A DNA stretch of 62,000 nt from Apostichopus japonicus (taxonomy: Eukaryota > Echinodermata > Holothuroidea > Aspidochirotida > Stichopodidae), in the NCBI RefSeq assembly GCF_037975245.1, contig NC_092568.1, positions 8,195,001 through 8,257,000 on the forward strand, read 5' to 3'. The first letter of the stretch is position 1. Every line of letters begins with the position of its first letter. A program made the translations under genes and the position numbers. The notes beneath the pieces are model-generated. The model was not told where the DNA came from, searched no databases, and saw nothing but the letters and a program-made list of their open reading frames with translations. Positions 61,721 to 62,000 of the stretch are shown here, piece after piece.

Positions 61721-62000
61721 TACATACATCGTGTGTACTGGACTACAATACATACCCATACATAGTGTGTCCTGGACTACAATACATTGCCATACATAGT
61801 GTGTATTTTACTACCACACATAGCCATACATAGTGTGTACTGGACTACAACACATAGCCATACATAGTGTGTACTGGGGTACAATACATACCCATACATA
61901 GTGTGTACTGGACTATGGTACATAGCCATACAGTGTGAACTGGACTACAATATATACCCATACGTAGTGTGTACTGGACTACAATACATAGCCATACATA
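61721..62000. repeat. 34-bp tandem repeat, at least eight copies, cut by the window edge
   Basis: Unit CATACATAGTGTGTACTGG followed by ACTACAATACATAGC, with copies differing at a few bases. It continues to the last base of the window, so its true size is unknown. Confidence 0.95.

Overview
This is AT-rich metazoan nuclear DNA. It has one intron-split homeobox gene, large non-coding flanks, long (TA)n and poly-A/poly-G tracts, several minisatellites and nested non-autonomous DNA transposons. Nothing bacterial, organellar or viral was seen. The repeat types and the Prox sequence suggest a marine invertebrate. An echinoderm such as a sea cucumber is my best guess, but that is an impression, not a demonstrated assignment.

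The only gene I can support is a Prospero/Prox homeobox transcription-factor gene on the minus strand. Its four coding exons are at 14675-13498, 12639-12432, 10696-10391 and 6212-6030. They join in frame into a 624-residue protein plus stop. The exons carry the conserved N-terminal KKARVENII motif, a coiled coil, and a complete C-terminal homeo-Prospero DNA-binding domain. The intron in front of the homeodomain exon has no usable GT-AG pair. It does have near-perfect U12-type AT-AC signals: 5' site ATATCCTTTT, branch site TTCCTTAAC and terminal AC. This is the intron class and position known from the Drosophila prospero 'twintron'.

Layout: 1-5630 is non-coding DNA beyond the 3' end of Prox, and 5631-14813 holds the visible transcript (3' UTR to 5' UTR exon). 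From 14817 to 62000, about 47 kb upstream of Prox, no coding exon is recognised. That stretch may hold 5' non-coding exons and regulatory DNA. It contains a 22-bp minisatellite (20.8 kb), a nested cluster of hAT-like elements with a foldback element inside it (35.6-37.5 kb), a 76-bp direct duplication around a (TA)n block (42.7-43.2 kb), a ~119-bp tandem repeat (55.3 kb), a tandem duplication (58.8 kb), a 24-bp satellite (60.5-61.0 kb) and a 34-bp satellite running off the right edge.

The most unusual object is a 1,174-bp element at 51965-53138. It has 11-bp terminal inverted repeats and a 4-bp target duplication. It carries nine identical copies of the 15-mer GTCACACACGTGACC (eight direct, one inverted), each containing a CACGTG E-box core. 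A second recurrent signal is a ~40-bp motif at 12.97, 32.2 and 48.9 kb whose layout resembles a hammerhead-ribozyme core.
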